This document shows positions 5,801 to 5,955 of a stretch of DNA of 5,955 nucleotides, one piece after another. The stretch spans positions 1 through 5,955 of the forward strand of contig JAJYFX010000128.1 in the NCBI GenBank assembly GCA_021785315.1. The letters run 5' to 3'. Below the pieces are notes generated by a model. That model was not told the DNA's origin and searched no databases. It saw only the letters and a program-made list of their open reading frames with translations. Source of the stretch: Actinomycetes bacterium. GTDB lineage: Bacteria > Actinomycetota > Acidimicrobiia > Acidimicrobiales > Acidimicrobiaceae. Position numbers and translations under genes: made by a program. How positions within the stretch are numbered: position 1 is the first letter of the stretch; every line of letters begins with the position of its first letter.

Positions 5801-5806
5801 AAGGAG
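5801..5806 (+). promoter_or_regulatory. Ribosome binding site of the transposase
   Basis: AAGGAG ends five bases before ATG 5812. An ATG at 5807 lies in another frame and meets a TAG after six codons, so 5812 is the start. Confidence 0.75.
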
Positions 5807-5811
5807 ATGGA

Positions 5812-5955
5812 ATGGAACTATTGGTAGCAATTTTGAAACGCGTTATCGGACTCGATGTGCATCAGGCGCAAATCACGGCCTGCGCGATTATCGAAGAACC
5901 TGACGGAACGACGCGTGTCGAACAACGGCAATTTGGCGCGTTCAAGCGAGATCGA
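5812..5955 (+). CDS. IS110-family transposase, N-terminal part (cut by window edge)
   Basis: Forty-eight codons are visible before the window ends. The segment RVIGLDVHQAQITACAI (residues 10-26) is the typical IS110-family start of the RuvC-like DEDD domain, with Asp15 as the first catalytic acid, followed by EEPDGTTRVEQRQFG. These enzymes move their element without terminal inverted repeats and without target duplication, guided by an element-encoded bridge RNA. The remaining acids and the C-terminal serine-containing domain are outside the window, so it is unknown whether the gene is intact and whether it belongs to the IS110 or IS1111 subgroup. Confidence 0.88.
   Translation, partial: MELLVAILKRVIGLDVHQAQITACAIIEEPDGTTRVEQRQFGAFKRDR
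5812..5955 (+). mobile_element. IS110-family insertion sequence, left part; true left end not located
   Basis: This is inferred from the transposase start. The element must begin somewhere upstream of 5812, probably within the preceding 100-300 bp, and it continues past the right edge. IS110-type elements have no classical ends to mark the boundary, so only the coding part is listed here. Confidence 0.75.

Larger units (their letters stand above)
5120..5811. other. Long intergenic stretch without a convincing gene
   Basis: About 690 bp separate the small membrane-protein gene from the transposase start. It holds an AT-rich part with a nine-T run (5202-5210), one start-less open frame (5269-5502, listed separately), a seven-C run (5574-5580), and a small stem near the transposase (5733-5746). 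Minus-strand frames at 5347-5532 and 5499-5717 have compositions that do not look like proteins and lack RBSs. The left end of the insertion sequence should lie in the right part of this stretch, but I cannot place it. Confidence 0.6.

Overview
The window is accessory DNA from a Gram-negative bacterium, most likely a proteobacterium. The evidence is purine-rich AAGGAG/AGGAGA ribosome binding sites, a clear bacterial lipobox, an IS110-family transposase and a BrxR/CapW-type WYL regulator. Base composition is mixed and close to half G+C, with AT-rich intergenic stretches. I cannot name a genus. No rRNA, tRNA or CRISPR array was seen.

Left block (1-1667). A gene cut by the left edge (1-498, minus) begins with a GTG start and resembles the N-terminal part of class I N6-adenine DNA methyltransferases of restriction-modification or BREX-like systems. 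Divergent from it is a full WYL-domain regulator of the BrxR/CapW type (604-1503, plus), a class known to control phage-defence operons. The roughly 100 bp between them carries an imperfect inverted repeat (519-543) that could be the operator, and a perfect TATAAT (507-512, minus strand) so close to the GTG that the left mRNA may be nearly leaderless. A 29-residue, very basic small ORF follows the regulator (1578-1667). The methyltransferase side, and the rest of any defence system, lies beyond the left edge.

Middle block (1797-4583, minus). This is a tight three-gene operon, read right to left: a 288-aa predicted outer-membrane lipoprotein, a 144-aa helical protein of unknown family whose RBS overlaps the lipoprotein stop codon, and a 491-aa phosphoesterase of the phospholipase C/acid phosphatase superfamily (PF04185-like) that overlaps its neighbour by one base (TAATG). 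The enzyme keeps the family motifs but has no recognisable signal peptide and carries an extra helical C-terminal region. The exported lipoprotein, unknown helical partner and leaderless hydrolase make this the best candidate here for an undescribed functional unit.

Right block (4601-5955). Starting 75 bp upstream of the lipoprotein start is a 234-bp element bounded by perfect 23-bp inverted repeats (4659-4681 and 4870-4892) and filled with further hairpins. It could be a MITE, an invertible switch or a structured RNA. A small one-helix membrane protein (4931-5119, minus) follows. About 690 bp then carry no convincing gene, only a start-less open frame (5269-5502) that may be a gene remnant. 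The window ends in the first 48 codons of an IS110-family transposase (5812 onwards), whose upstream non-coding DNA is where a bridge RNA would be expected in the IS110 subgroup.
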